This document shows, piece by piece, positions 63,969-64,000 of a stretch of 64,000 bases of DNA. The notes under the pieces are model-generated. The model saw only the letters and a program-made list of their open reading frames with translations. It had not been told where the DNA came from and made no database searches. Source of the DNA: Salegentibacter echinorum (GTDB taxonomy: Bacteria > Bacteroidota > Bacteroidia > Flavobacteriales > Flavobacteriaceae); the NCBI RefSeq assembly GCF_900129445.1, contig NZ_FQVT01000002.1:310001-374000 (forward strand), read 5' to 3'. Made by a program: the position numbers and the translations under genes. Numbering within the stretch: the stretch's first letter is position 1; each line of letters starts with the position of its first letter.

Positions 63969-64000
63969 GACTTCTACTTTTTATTAAGGTAAATATACAA

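Overview
The window is from a member of the Bacteroidota, most likely a marine flavobacterium (family Flavobacteriaceae; a Salegentibacter, Zunongwangia or Gramella-like genus is a guess). Reasons are the low G+C, two SusC/SusD pairs, lipoproteins with Bacteroidota-type signals, promoters of the TTTG-N19-TAnnTTTG type, almost no Shine-Dalgarno sites, and families such as DUF2723, flavobacterial YceI pairs and GapN.

Region 1 (0-8.4 kb) is mixed housekeeping: a Tat-exported glycosylasparaginase, a metallophosphoesterase, a thioredoxin-fold protein without its CxxC, a ParE-type toxin-antitoxin pair, a polysaccharide deacetylase, a large DUF2723 membrane protein and a tRNA-Gln. Region 2 (8.4-14.6 kb) is an accessory block beside that tRNA: a hicAB module whose toxin is broken by one missing base, a zeta-like kinase with a small partner, and a single-chain restriction-modification enzyme. 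Two genes (deacetylase, R-M enzyme) carry in-frame stretches that look like intergenic repeats absorbed into protein.

Region 3 (14.8-23.9 kb) looks like a stress and redox-signalling block: a PAS histidine kinase, a response regulator fused to a Crp-type DNA-binding module, a universal stress protein, a truncated haemoglobin with a small membrane protein, and a YceI-porin-YceI set. Three of its promoters share a TGA-N6-TCA palindrome about 42-44 bases upstream of the predicted start, suggesting one local regulon. ftsX, a ketopantoate-reductase-like gene, a trimethylamine-monooxygenase-like flavoprotein and an EamA transporter follow. A structured, apparently non-coding transcript is predicted at 28.5-28.75 kb.

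Region 4 (28.8-58.5 kb) is a large glycan-utilisation locus for galactose and amino-sugar containing glycans. It has an aspartate-dehydrogenase-like protein, an AgaS-type sugar isomerase, a PfkB kinase, an amidohydrolase, a DeoR-type repressor, two SusC/SusD systems with duplicated promoter and operator, a DUF3823 lipoprotein, two GH20 hexosaminidases, a GH27 alpha-galactosidase, a DUF3472 lipoprotein, non-phosphorylating GAPDH, a formylglycine-enzyme-like lipoprotein, GalT and GalK. Outer-membrane uptake, periplasmic or surface trimming and cytoplasmic galactose/galactosamine entry are all represented. No recognisable deacetylase of the NagA/AgaA type and no tagatose-bisphosphate aldolase is present.

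Region 5 (59-64 kb) holds a GAF-PAS-PAS histidine kinase overlapping a single-domain response regulator, a Crp/Fnr regulator, a polytopic haem-copper-oxidase-like protein, and a second ParE-type toxin-antitoxin pair. No CRISPR array, insertion sequence, phage gene or rRNA was seen. The most unusual signals are the repeats inside coding genes, an interspersed ~100-bp repeat family, the frameshifted hicA, the candidate ncRNA and the two shared operator sets.
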